Shown: positions 25,874 through 33,682 of the stretch, one piece after another | How the letters are laid out: the number at the start of each line of letters is the position of its first letter | How positions within the stretch are numbered: the first letter of the stretch is position 1 | NCBI RefSeq assembly: GCF_016592155.1 | Contig: NZ_AP024237.1 | Location: forward strand, 930,001-994,000 | Direction: 5' to 3' | DNA from: Mycobacterium heckeshornense | GTDB taxonomy: Bacteria; Actinomycetota; Actinomycetes; Mycobacteriales; Mycobacteriaceae | Length of the DNA stretch: 64,000 bases | Position numbers and translations under genes: made by a program | The notes under the pieces: generated by a model | The model's database searches: none | Seen by the model: the letters and a program-made list of their open reading frames with translations, nothing else | What the model was told of the DNA's origin: nothing

Positions 25874-26305
25874 TTACCAGTGACGTATCGAGCAGAGGAC
25901 ACCCTTGGCTCCGTCTTTGGAGACGACAACGACCCCGTCGACGGCGAGTTTGCAGTGAAACATCGGCGTGCCGGGTTCGGTCCCGGTACTGGCGGTGAAA
26001 AACGCCCATTGATCGGGCTTGGCCAGGTCGAGCTCGTGGGTCCAGGGGGCATTGGGAGCAAGGTCGACTTTGACATTCGGGACGAACTGGTAGGGGTTGT
26101 GGCTGTAGTCGGAAAAGATCGGTGGCTCTTGATCGAGGTAGTAGATATCCGCGTAGATCGGGTGGTCGACCGTCAGCGTGTATTTGACGTGGTGCAGCAC
26201 GGGATTCTCATCGGCGCGGGAGGTTGCCGTGGTGAGCCCGACGTTGGCCGCAACCAACCACATGGCCAACCCCAAGCCAAACAAGCCCTTTCGGATGGCT
26301 GTCAT
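25874..26305 (-). CDS. Secreted protein resembling the MmpS extracytoplasmic domain
   Basis: 143 aa from the ATG at 26305 with a GGAGGA seven bases upstream. Residues 1-31 are a signal peptide or anchor (MTAIRKGLFGLGLAMWLVAA, then SRADENP). The mature part has a beta-sandwich look: KYTLTVDHPIYADIYYLDQE, TPMFHCKLAVDGVVV, KGVLCSIRHW. The order of a tyrosine-rich strand, a Trp-containing middle and a Cys-x-(I/L)-xVDG strand plus a final Cys resembles MmpS proteins, but no MmpL gene is nearby. The similarity is from eye only. It follows the crotonase at 26323 by 17 bases and is likely co-transcribed. Confidence 0.65.
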   Translation of the reverse strand: MTAIRKGLFGLGLAMWLVAANVGLTTATSRADENPVLHHVKYTLTVDHPIYADIYYLDQEPPIFSDYSHNPYQFVPNVKVDLAPNAPWTHELDLAKPDQWAFFTASTGTEPGTPMFHCKLAVDGVVVVSKDGAKGVLCSIRHW

Positions 26306-26322
26306 ATCGCTCCTCCGGCTGT

Positions 26323-27048
26323 TCACCGCTGATTGGCGTTGCGGTTCATCACCCGCGCTGCGGCCTGCCAGTGCGCATCCGCGACCCACAGGCGCGCAAA
26401 GGATGTTATCGCTTCATCAGCCGGAACTCCGCTGATTACCCGCTTTACCTCGGCCGCCGGCCGGTTGGCCAGCGACCTGGCCAGCGATCGCCATCCCTCG
26501 TCGAAGGACGGCCGGGGCAACACCAGATCCACCAACCCGATGCGCTCGGCCTCCGCGGCCTCGAGCACCCGCCCGGTGCCCGCCAGCAGCAGCGCCCGGC
26601 TCTTTCCCACCAATGCCGCCAGCCGCTCGGCGCCGCCCCAAGCCGGCATGATTTGCAGTGCGACCTGGTTGAAGCCGATCTTGATGTCGTCGGCGGCCAC
26701 CCGGATGTCGGCGGCGACCGCGACCTCGGCTCCGCCGCCGAGAGCATGACCGTTCAATGCGGCGATCACCGGGGCGGGAAAGCTTGCCAGCCGGTCGCAG
26801 ATCGTGCGCATCCGCCTCGCCATGGCAGCCGCGTCGTCCTCGGTCGTGATGGCGCTAAGTTCTTTGAGGTCACCGCCTGAAACAAAGGCCCGGTCGCCGG
26901 CCCCGGTGACGACTAGCGCGCTTGCTCCCTCGGCCCCGTCAAGCGCCTTCTCCAGCTGCGCCATGGTGTCCAACGCGATGGCGTTACGGGCGTGCGGGCG
27001 ATTGATCGTGAGCACAGCACATCCCCGGTCGAACTCCAGGTCCACCAT
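26323..27048 (-). CDS. Enoyl-CoA hydratase/isomerase family protein
   Basis: 241 aa crotonase: INRPHARNAIALDTM, oxyanion AFVSGGDLKELS, VIAALNGHALGGGAEVAVAA. The Glu144-equivalent is in GGAEV, but the Glu164 position reads IGFNQVALQIMPAWGG (Gln). The protein is therefore probably not a plain hydratase; a single-Glu crotonase such as an isomerase or a C-C hydrolase is possible. The start at 27048 has weak ribosome-site support. It is divergent from the acyl-CoA ligase at 27140, with a GAGAAT-type inverted repeat in the 91-base gap, suggesting joint control. Confidence 0.87.
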   Translation of the reverse strand: MVDLEFDRGCAVLTINRPHARNAIALDTMAQLEKALDGAEGASALVVTGAGDRAFVSGGDLKELSAITTEDDAAAMARRMRTICDRLASFPAPVIAALNGHALGGGAEVAVAADIRVAADDIKIGFNQVALQIMPAWGGAERLAALVGKSRALLLAGTGRVLEAAEAERIGLVDLVLPRPSFDEGWRSLARSLANRPAAEVKRVISGVPADEAITSFARLWVADAHWQAAARVMNRNANQR

Positions 27049-27077
27049 GTGCCCGCGCTCCGTCTGGTGATATTGGC

Positions 27078-27096
27078 ATTCTCTTTAATGGAGAAT
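27078..27096. promoter_or_regulatory. Inverted repeat ATTCTC/GAGAAT between divergent genes
   Basis: ATTCTC (27078-27083) and GAGAAT (27091-27096) flank a 7-base AT-rich spacer. The site is in the short divergent promoter region of the crotonase (26323) and acyl-CoA ligase (27140) genes. The same half-sites in reverse order occur at 28677-28691 before the amidohydrolase gene. This recurrence makes a chance palindrome less likely. Confidence 0.55.
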
Positions 27097-27139
27097 AGCA
27101 TCACCATCTGCGGAACCGATCGTCTTGGGAGTCCCCGCC

Positions 27140-28699
27140 ATGCGCAGCATCCCTGCCGAACTGGTCGAGCGCTACCAGCGCGAGGGATGGTGGACGCCGC
27201 ACACTCTCGGCGACCTGCTGGCGCGCGGTCTGCGACGCGCTCCGCACACCGCGTTTCGGGTGCATTCCGCTGTGCGGCCATGGACCGGTACATTCCGCGA
27301 CGTCGAGGCGGTGGCGCGCAGGCTTGCCGGCGGTTTGCGTGCCCGCGGTGTCGGCCCGGGCGATGTGGTCGCCTTCCAATTGCCGAACTGGATGGAGGCC
27401 GCCGCGGTGTTTTGGGCTGCCGCGTTCCTCGGTGCCGTGGTGGTCCCGATTGTTCACTTCTACGGTCGAAAAGAGTTGTCGCACATACTGTCTACGGCGC
27501 GACCGTGCGTGTTCGTGACTGCCGAGCGGTTCGGTCCAATGTGCTATCAGCCCGACCTGGCCGAAGCGGTCCCGATCGTCGGCGTGGTGGGCCGCGATTT
27601 CGACGAGCTGCTGGCTGCTGAACCGATGGTGGGCACCGTCGCGGCCGATCCGGCCGCCCCGGCGGTGATTGCGTTCACCTCCGGGACGACCAGTGATCCC
27701 AAGGGGGTCGTCCACACTCACCAGACGCTGGGGTGTGAGACGCGGCAGCTCTTCGAGGGATATCCGCCGAACCGCGCACCGCAGTTGACGGCGGCACCGG
27801 TAGGCCATTTCATCGGGATGCTCAGCGCGTTTCTGGTTCCAGTGCTGGAGGGCGCGGCCATCAACCTCTGCGACGCCTGGGATCCGAATCGTGTGCTTGC
27901 CCTGATGAAAAGCGACGGTCTGGCCATCGGGGGCGGTCCGCCCTACTTCTTTACCAGCGTGCTCGATCACCCCGACTTCACCGAGGAACACCTGCGCAGC
28001 ATGCGGACCGCCGGTCTGGGCGGAGCTGCGATCCCCGCCGCGGTGACCCGGCGGCTGGCCGACAACGGCATCCACGTTTTCCGCTCCTACGGCAGCACCG
28101 AACACCCGTCGGTGACTCTGACGCCTCACGACGCACCGGCGGAAAAGCGGCTGTTCACTGATGGGCTGCCGCGGCCGGGTGTGGAAATCCGGCTGGCCGA
28201 GGACGGCGAGATCATCAGTCGGGGCCCCGATCTGTGTCTGGGCTATACCGACGAAGCGTTGACTGCGCGGGCCTTCGACGCCGACGGCTGGTACCGCACC
28301 GGCGATGTCGGTGTCCTCGACGAAGACGGCTACCTGACTGTCACCGACCGCAAGGCCGACATCATCATCCGCGGCGGCGAGAACATCAGCGCACTGGAGG
28401 TCGAAGAAGTCCTGCTGGCCATGCCAGCGGTCGCCGAAGCGGTGGTGGTGGCTGCCCCCGATGCCCGTCTGGGCGAGCATGCCGCCGCGGTGCTGCGCAT
28501 CAGGTCCGGGTATGCGATGCCGACGCTGGCGGAGATCCGCGAGCACTTCGACCGGATGGGTGTGGCCCGGCAGAAATGGCCCGAGGAGCTGCACCAGGTC
28601 GACGACTACCCGCGTACCGCTAGCGGCAAGGTCCAGAAGCAACTGGTCCGTGAGGGCATTGCGGTATGCTCTAAGCGAGAATATCATTCTCCAAAATAG
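27140..28699 (+). CDS. Acyl-CoA synthetase (AMP-dependent, FadD-like)
   Basis: 519 aa from the ATG at 27140, with GGGAG eight bases upstream; a TTG at 27125 is less likely. ANL-family motifs: the P-loop-like FTSGTTSDPKGVVHTHQ, SYGSTEHPSVT (A5), YRTGDVGVLDEDGYL (A7), DRKADIIIRGGENIS (A8) and the catalytic Lys near the end in PRTASGKVQKQL. It activates a carboxylic acid as acyl-AMP then acyl-CoA. It starts the plus-strand unit leading to the amidohydrolase and a second ligase, and is divergent from the crotonase. A possible operator overlaps its last codons. Confidence 0.92.
   Translation: MRSIPAELVERYQREGWWTPHTLGDLLARGLRRAPHTAFRVHSAVRPWTGTFRDVEAVARRLAGGLRARGVGPGDVVAFQLPNWMEAAAVFWAAAFLGAVVVPIVHFYGRKELSHILSTARPCVFVTAERFGPMCYQPDLAEAVPIVGVVGRDFDELLAAEPMVGTVAADPAAPAVIAFTSGTTSDPKGVVHTHQTLGCETRQLFEGYPPNRAPQLTAAPVGHFIGMLSAFLVPVLEGAAINLCDAWDPNRVLALMKSDGLAIGGGPPYFFTSVLDHPDFTEEHLRSMRTAGLGGAAIPAAVTRRLADNGIHVFRSYGSTEHPSVTLTPHDAPAEKRLFTDGLPRPGVEIRLAEDGEIISRGPDLCLGYTDEALTARAFDADGWYRTGDVGVLDEDGYLTVTDRKADIIIRGGENISALEVEEVLLAMPAVAEAVVVAAPDARLGEHAAAVLRIRSGYAMPTLAEIREHFDRMGVARQKWPEELHQVDDYPRTASGKVQKQLVREGIAVCSKREYHSPK
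28677..28691. promoter_or_regulatory. Palindrome GAGAAT-N3-ATTCTC before the amidohydrolase
   Basis: Exact inverted repeat with spacer ATC, lying inside the last codons of the ligase gene and ending 21 bases before the amidohydrolase ATG. It uses the same six-base half-sites as 27078-27096, but pointing outward instead of inward. An internal promoter controlled by the same regulator is a reasonable reading. Confidence 0.5.
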
Positions 28700-28712
28700 C
28701 AATGGAGGATCC

Positions 28713-29891
28713 ATGTCGACGTCCGACCTGTCGTATCCGCTGTTCGACGCGGACAACCACCTGTACGAGACGCAGGATTCGCTGACCAAGTACCTGCCCA
28801 AGCAGTACAAGGACGCGATCCAGTACGTGCAGGTGAACGGTCGCACCAAGATCGCGGTCCGCGGGGTGATCAGCGACTACATCCCCAACCCGACCTTCGA
28901 GGTGGTGGCGCGCCCCGGAGCGATGGAGGAGTACTTCAAGCACGGCAACCCGGAGGGTAAGAGCCGGCGCGAGATTTTCGGCGAGCCGATGCGCTCGATT
29001 CCCGCATTTCGTGAGCCCGGCCCGCGGTTGGAGTTGATGGACGAGCTGGGTGTCGACCGCTCGCTGATGTTCCCGACGTTGGCCAGCCTTGTTGAGGAGC
29101 GCATGCGCGACGACCCCGAACTCATCCACGTGGTGGTGCACGCGCTGAACCAGTGGCTCGACGAGGTATGGGGTTTCAACTACAAGGGCCGTATTTTCAC
29201 GGTCCCGGTGGTGACCCTGCCGATTGTCGAGAAGGCCATCGAGGAGCTTGAGTGGGTGGTTGGCCGCGGTGCCCGCGCGATCCTGGTCCGGCCAGCCCCG
29301 GTGCCCGGGTACCGTGGTCCGCGCTCGTTTGCCTTACCGGAGTTCGACCCGTTCTGGCAGCGCGTCGTCGAGCACGACGTGCTGGTGGCCATGCATTCGT
29401 CGGATTCCGGCTATGCCCGATACACGGCCGAATGGGATGGCACCGACAAGGAGATGCTGCCATTCCAGACGAATGCGTTCGCCATGCTCAACGAGTGGCG
29501 CCCGGTTCAGGATGCCGTGGCCTCCTGGGTGATTCACGGGGCTTTATTCCGGTTCCCGCAGTTGAAGGTCGCGGTGATCGAGAACGGGTCGAAGTGGCTG
29601 GCGCCGTTGCTGGATCAGCTGGCCGACGTGTACAAAAAGACGCCGGAGAGCTTCCTGGGCAATCCGGTTGAGGAGATCAAGAACCGCATCCACGTCAGCC
29701 CGTTCTACGAGGACGGGGTGAGCGACCTGATCGATCTGATTGGAGTGGACCGGGTGCTGTTCGGGTCTGACTACCCGCATCCGGAAGGGCTGGCCCAGCC
29801 ACGTCACTTCGCCGACGCGCTCCAGCACCTGGACGTGGCCGATCAGGCCAAGATCATGGGCGGCAACTTGTCTCGACTCGTGTCGGTGTGA
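28713..29891 (+). CDS. Amidohydrolase-2 family protein (metal-dependent hydrolase/decarboxylase)
   Basis: 392 aa from the ATG at 28713 with GGAGG nine bases upstream. Features: YPLFDADNHLYE near the N-terminus (the family's DxHxH position, here reading DADNHLYE), a His in VVVHALNQW, HSSDSGYARY, IENGSKWL, and the C-terminal FGSDYPHPEGLAQP carrying the catalytic Asp. The fold is of the ACMSD/gamma-resorcylate decarboxylase group (PF04909), which decarboxylates or hydrolyses aromatic or 2-keto acids. Mycobacteria encode many such genes in lipid and sterol islands. Substrate unknown. Confidence 0.9.
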   Translation: MSTSDLSYPLFDADNHLYETQDSLTKYLPKQYKDAIQYVQVNGRTKIAVRGVISDYIPNPTFEVVARPGAMEEYFKHGNPEGKSRREIFGEPMRSIPAFREPGPRLELMDELGVDRSLMFPTLASLVEERMRDDPELIHVVVHALNQWLDEVWGFNYKGRIFTVPVVTLPIVEKAIEELEWVVGRGARAILVRPAPVPGYRGPRSFALPEFDPFWQRVVEHDVLVAMHSSDSGYARYTAEWDGTDKEMLPFQTNAFAMLNEWRPVQDAVASWVIHGALFRFPQLKVAVIENGSKWLAPLLDQLADVYKKTPESFLGNPVEEIKNRIHVSPFYEDGVSDLIDLIGVDRVLFGSDYPHPEGLAQPRHFADALQHLDVADQAKIMGGNLSRLVSV

Positions 29892-29901
29892 CGACCGCGG
29901 C

Positions 29902-31329
29902 ATGAGCTGGGCGACCATCCCGGAGATGGTCTTGAGTGCCGCAGACCGCTTCGGCGATGCCGAAGCGGTCGTCGACGGTTCGGTGCGGCTGAGCTTCGCG
30001 CAGTTGGTCGACCGGATCCGCTGCGCTGCAGGTGCATTTGCGGCAATCGGCATCGACAAGGGCGACCGGGTGGCCATCTGGGCACCCAACTGCGCCGAGT
30101 GGATCATCGCCGCATTCGGCCTGCTGACCGCGGGCGGAGTTTTGGTTCCGGTCAATACCCGCTTCAAGGAAGCCGAGGCCGCCGACATCATCAGTCGCAG
30201 CGGGGCCAAAGCCGTCCTGGTCGAAAAGGGCTTCCTCGGTCGGGAATTCGAGGTTCCTCCCGGGGTGCCCGCGATTGACCTGAAGTCGGACTTCCTTGCC
30301 AGCGGCTCGCCGTCGGAACGCGAGGTCAGTGCGCACGACATCGCCGACGTCATCTACACCTCGGGCACCACCGGTCGGCCCAAGGGCGTCATGATGAACC
30401 ACGCGCAGACGCTGCGGAATTATGCGGACTGGTGCGAGCTAGCCGACCTGCGCGAAGGCGATCGGTATCTGATGGTCAACCCGTTTTTCCACACCTTCGG
30501 CTACAAAGCGGGCTGCATCGCGTCGCTGATCCGGGGCGCCACCATGATCCCGGTCGCGATCTTCGAAGTCGATCGTGTGCTCGAACTCATTGAACGCGAA
30601 CGGGTTACCATGCTGCCCGGTCCGCCCACCCTGTATCACTCGCTGCTGGCGGCCCGCGGCAGGCGTGATTTGTCGTCATTGCGGGCGGCAGTGACCGGGG
30701 CGGCCGACATCCCGGTGGAGCTCGTTCGCCGGATGCGCAGCGAACTGCCTTTCCAGTCGATCATGACCGGCTACGGATTGACCGAAGCCGGAACGGTCAC
30801 GGCATCGCGTCGTGGCGATTCGTTCGAGGAGATCGCGACGACCGCCGGCAGGCCGTGCGACGGGCTTGAGGTGCGCATCGCCGACGACGGCGAGATCCTG
30901 GTCCGCGGCTACAGCGTCATGCAGGGCTACCTCGACGACCCGGTGGCGACCGCCGAGGCGATCGACGACGAGGGCTGGCTGCATACCGGCGACCTGGGCA
31001 ACTTGGACGAGGGTGGTCGGCTCCGCATCGTCGGGCGGAAGAAAGACATGTTCATCGTGGGCGGCTTCAACGCTTATCCGGCCGAGATCGAGGGTTTCCT
31101 GCTTGAGCACCCCGCCGTCGCGCAGGCCGCCGTGATCGGTGTACCGGACGAGCGGCTCGGGCAGGTGGGCAAGGCATTCATCGTCCGGAAAACCGCCGTG
31201 GAGGCTGACGAGTTGCTGAGCTGGTGCCGGGAGCGGATGGCGGGATTCAAGGTGCCGCGCTCGGTGCAGTTCGTCGAGGCATTGCCCGTGAACGCCACGG
31301 GCAAGGTGATGAAAGATGACCTGCGCTAG
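29902..31329 (+). CDS. Acyl-CoA synthetase (FadD-like)
   Basis: 475 aa from the ATG at 29902, ten bases after the amidohydrolase stop. ANL motifs: YTSGTTGRPKGVMMNH, GYGLTEAGTVTAS, LHTGDLGNLDEGGRL, GRKKDMFIVGGFNAYP and the C-terminal NATGKVMKDDLR Lys. It could correspond in position to fadD16 of M. tuberculosis (Rv0852), which precedes the same keto-acid decarboxylase locus, but I cannot confirm orthology. It is the last gene of the plus-strand unit and is followed by a strong terminator at 31340-31385. Confidence 0.92.
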   Translation: MSWATIPEMVLSAADRFGDAEAVVDGSVRLSFAQLVDRIRCAAGAFAAIGIDKGDRVAIWAPNCAEWIIAAFGLLTAGGVLVPVNTRFKEAEAADIISRSGAKAVLVEKGFLGREFEVPPGVPAIDLKSDFLASGSPSEREVSAHDIADVIYTSGTTGRPKGVMMNHAQTLRNYADWCELADLREGDRYLMVNPFFHTFGYKAGCIASLIRGATMIPVAIFEVDRVLELIERERVTMLPGPPTLYHSLLAARGRRDLSSLRAAVTGAADIPVELVRRMRSELPFQSIMTGYGLTEAGTVTASRRGDSFEEIATTAGRPCDGLEVRIADDGEILVRGYSVMQGYLDDPVATAEAIDDEGWLHTGDLGNLDEGGRLRIVGRKKDMFIVGGFNAYPAEIEGFLLEHPAVAQAAVIGVPDERLGQVGKAFIVRKTAVEADELLSWCRERMAGFKVPRSVQFVEALPVNATGKVMKDDLR

Positions 31330-31339
31330 CGGGCGGGTG

Positions 31340-31385
31340 GACGCAAAGGCCCGGAGAACCCGCGTTGTGGTGGGGCCTTTGCGTC
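31340..31385 (+). terminator. Rho-independent-type hairpin after the acyl-CoA ligase
   Basis: Stem GACGCAAAGGCCC (31340-31352) pairs exactly with GGGCCTTTGCGTC (31373-31385) around a 20-base loop. There is no long U run, which is common for mycobacterial terminators. It separates the ligase unit from the Mce-associated operon that starts at 31414. Confidence 0.75.
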
Positions 31386-31413
31386 TGCCCGCGCGGCAAC
31401 GGAGAATGCTCAG

Positions 31414-32220
31414 GTGACTGAGGACAAGACGCCGAGCACAGCTGCCGAAATTCTGGCGATGGCCGAGCAGGCCGAGGCAGAAGCCGCGGAAGCCGAGGCC
31501 CTTGCGGCGGCCGCGCGTGCCCGCGCCCGCGCCATTCAGCTGCGCCGGCAGGCCGAAGCCGCCGCCGAAGCCAGTGGAGCCGCCGATGTGCAACCGGAGG
31601 CATCCGCGACGGTCGAGCCGGCGAGCGAGCCTCAGGCACCCCCCATCGAGGACAGCACCGCCGACGCCGACGCTCCCGCCGGTGATGTGGGACAGGACAA
31701 GCCGGGATATATCCGGCGTTGGCGGCAGCGCATCAGGTTGTCCGTGGCGGCGACAGTCCTGGCCGCGATCGTCGTCCTCGCCGCGCTGGGCGGGAGCGTC
31801 TACATGATGCTGGAGCATCGCAATCTGACCCAGCAGCGTCAGCGCGCAGCCGAATTCGCCGCCGCCGCACGGCAGGGTGTCGTGACGCTGACCTCGCTGG
31901 ACTTCAACCATGCCAAGCCCGATGTGCAGCGCATCATCGACAATTCCACCGGCTCATTTAAGGACGAATTCCAAAAGATGGCAGACGATTTCATCAAGGT
32001 GGTGGAACAGTCGAAGGTGGTCGAGAAGGGTACTGTCCAGGCGGTGGCAGTGGACTTGGACTCGATGACCAAGGATTCGGCGACGGCGCTGGTGGTGTCC
32101 AGATCGGAAGTTACGAATGCTGCAGGCGCAAAGGAGGATCCACGCAATTTCAGGCTGGTCGTGACGGTTGCGCGCGACGGTGATCAGCTCAAAATGTCGA
32201 AAGTCGAGTTTGTGCCGTGA
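31414..32220 (+). CDS. Mce-associated membrane protein (first of orphan pair)
   Basis: 268 aa, GTG start. The N-terminal coiled coil is rich in Ala, Glu and Arg (ILAMAEQAEAEAAEAEALAA), then a Pro/acid linker, a transmembrane helix (about 110-132) and the outer domain with QRAAEFAAAARQGVVTLTSL and DVQRIIDNSTG, ending DGDQLKMSKVEFVP. The gene is a paralogue of 9190-9876, but no mce operon adjoins it. The following gene overlaps by four bases and is the paralogue of 8597-9190, so the pair has been kept as a unit. It may serve an Mce importer encoded elsewhere, including the one at the start of this window. Confidence 0.87.
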   Translation: MTEDKTPSTAAEILAMAEQAEAEAAEAEALAAAARARARAIQLRRQAEAAAEASGAADVQPEASATVEPASEPQAPPIEDSTADADAPAGDVGQDKPGYIRRWRQRIRLSVAATVLAAIVVLAALGGSVYMMLEHRNLTQQRQRAAEFAAAARQGVVTLTSLDFNHAKPDVQRIIDNSTGSFKDEFQKMADDFIKVVEQSKVVEKGTVQAVAVDLDSMTKDSATALVVSRSEVTNAAGAKEDPRNFRLVVTVARDGDQLKMSKVEFVP

Positions 32221-32822
32221 CCGCCGAAAAAACATCGACGGTCGACGGGGCCGCTGCGACCGCCCAGAAGGAACGGGGCGAGGAAGCGGCGGCACCGGGG
32301 CGCGCGCAGCGTCTCGCCCGCCGGGTGACGGAGCTGCTGCGCGCAAATGTCGTCTCACTGCTGGTCGCCTTGCTGGTGCTAGCCTCGGTGGCACTGGCGG
32401 CGTGGTTGTTCTATTTCCAATATCGGCCGGACCGGGCCACCGATGCCGCGGCAGCCAAGTCCGCGATTTCGGCTGCCACCGACGGGACCGTCGCGATCCT
32501 GTCGTATTCCCCCGATAGCCTCGACCGCGACTTTGCCACCGCTAAGTCACATCTGACCGGCGACTTCCTCTCGTACTACAACCAGTTCACCGATCAGATT
32601 GTTGCTCCCGCCGCCAAGCAGAAGTCGCTGAAGACCAGCGCAGTGGTGGTGCGTGCCGCGGTGTCGGAGATACATCCGGACTCGGCTGTGGTGTTAGTCT
32701 TTGTCAACCAAAGCACGGTCAGCAAGGACCGCCCCGACCCGGCTTTGACCTCCAGCAGCGTCTTGGTCACCTTGACCAAAGCCAAAGGGAAGTGGCTTAT
32801 TTCGTCGTTCAATCCCGTCTAG
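32217..32822 (+). CDS. Mce-associated membrane protein (second of orphan pair)
   Basis: 201 aa, GTG start in a GTGA overlap. It has one membrane helix (about 44-66, VVSLLVALLVLASVALAAWL) after a positively charged cytoplasmic region. The outer domain has LSYSPDSLDRDFATAKSHLT, FTDQIVAPAAKQ and LVFVNQSTVSKDRPDPA and ends KGKWLISSFNPV. These are Mas-family marks. Co-translation with the previous gene suggests the two form a complex. Confidence 0.87.
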   Translation: MTAEKTSTVDGAAATAQKERGEEAAAPGRAQRLARRVTELLRANVVSLLVALLVLASVALAAWLFYFQYRPDRATDAAAAKSAISAATDGTVAILSYSPDSLDRDFATAKSHLTGDFLSYYNQFTDQIVAPAAKQKSLKTSAVVVRAAVSEIHPDSAVVLVFVNQSTVSKDRPDPALTSSSVLVTLTKAKGKWLISSFNPV

Positions 32823-32847
32823 GACTGCAGCCCGAGGGATGTCGACG

Positions 32848-33474
32848 ATGACAAACGACCTGCAGTCCCTGGTACTCGCTTCCGACTATCGGGTGCCCGA
32901 TCCGACACGCGTGTGGCCGTTGCTGCAGCGGCGCAAGTCGGCGCTCGCCGACATCGGCGCCCACCACGTTGTCGTGTACGCTTCGACCACCGAATATGGC
33001 CGCGTTCTGGTGACTATCGGTGTCCGCAATCGTGAGCCGATTGTCGACCTTTTGAGATCGCGGGTGTTCTTTGAGTGGTTCGACGCCGTCGGCGTCAAGG
33101 ACATTCCGGCGGTCTTCGCGGGCGAGACTGTCGAACGGATTGAACTGACGCAGTCGTCACCCGCTGAGCCGCCGAGCGTCATTCTGGCGACCATGACGTC
33201 AGTGGCAGACGTGTCGACCTTGGTCGAACGGGTTCACCTCGCACGCGAAAGGTTCAAGGCTGCCGGCATCGAGAAGACATGGATATATCGAGCTTTCGAC
33301 GATCCGCGGGAGGTGCTGATTCTGCAGCAGATCGACACCGATGCCAATGCGCAGCGGTGGATCGATCACCCGGATCCGGCAGCCGAGTGGATGGACGGTG
33401 CGGGAATGGGTGCCTATCCGCCGATCTTCGTCGGCCGCTTCCTCCACATGATGCGGATCGACGAGACGCGGTGA
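32848..33474 (+). CDS. Conserved hypothetical protein
   Basis: 208 aa from the second ATG (32848), which has a GAGGG at better spacing than the first ATG at 32839. There are no membrane helices or catalytic motif that I can name. The N-terminal half (HHVVVYASTTEYGRVLVTIG) and C-terminal half (KTWIYRAFDDPREVLILQQI) each look like a small alpha/beta ferredoxin-like module, so the protein may be a fused dimer of stress-response or monooxygenase-like (ABM) domains. That fold idea is tentative. It is on the same strand as the Mce-associated pair, 25 bases downstream, and may be part of their operon. Confidence 0.7.
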   Translation: MTNDLQSLVLASDYRVPDPTRVWPLLQRRKSALADIGAHHVVVYASTTEYGRVLVTIGVRNREPIVDLLRSRVFFEWFDAVGVKDIPAVFAGETVERIELTQSSPAEPPSVILATMTSVADVSTLVERVHLARERFKAAGIEKTWIYRAFDDPREVLILQQIDTDANAQRWIDHPDPAAEWMDGAGMGAYPPIFVGRFLHMMRIDETR

Positions 33475-33486
33475 TCGGATCAACCC

Positions 33487-33672
33487 ATGTACGTGTGCCT
33501 GTGCAACGGCGTTACCAGCCAGACCGTGGCCGACGCCGTCGCGAACGGGGCGGTGACGACAAAGAAGGTGGCCGAGGCATGCGGGGCAGGCTCCGAATGC
33601 GGCCGCTGTCGGCACACCGTGCGGGCGATCATCACGTCCTCACGTACCGGATGCCAAGCGCAGCAACGATAG
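33487..33672 (+). CDS. bfd: Bfd-type [2Fe-2S] ferredoxin
   Basis: 61 aa, ATG 12 bases after the previous stop. It has the bacterioferritin-associated ferredoxin/BFD-like [2Fe-2S] pattern MYVCLCNGVTSQTV and, later, GAGSECGRC: four Cys at about 4, 6, 38 and 41, plus one at 32. The length fits the family. Bfd passes electrons to bacterioferritin to release iron. No bacterioferritin or oxidoreductase is adjacent, and the upstream neighbours are Mce-associated, so its partner here is unknown. It is convergent with the decarboxylase gene (10-base gap). Confidence 0.85.
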   Translation: MYVCLCNGVTSQTVADAVANGAVTTKKVAEACGAGSECGRCRHTVRAIITSSRTGCQAQQR

Positions 33673-33682
33673 ATGAAAAAGC

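Noticed and set aside
27101-28849. 582-codon minus-strand open frame opposite the acyl-CoA ligase
   Set aside because: The plus-strand frame has all ANL-family motifs; the antisense product is His/Arg/Gln rich without domains.
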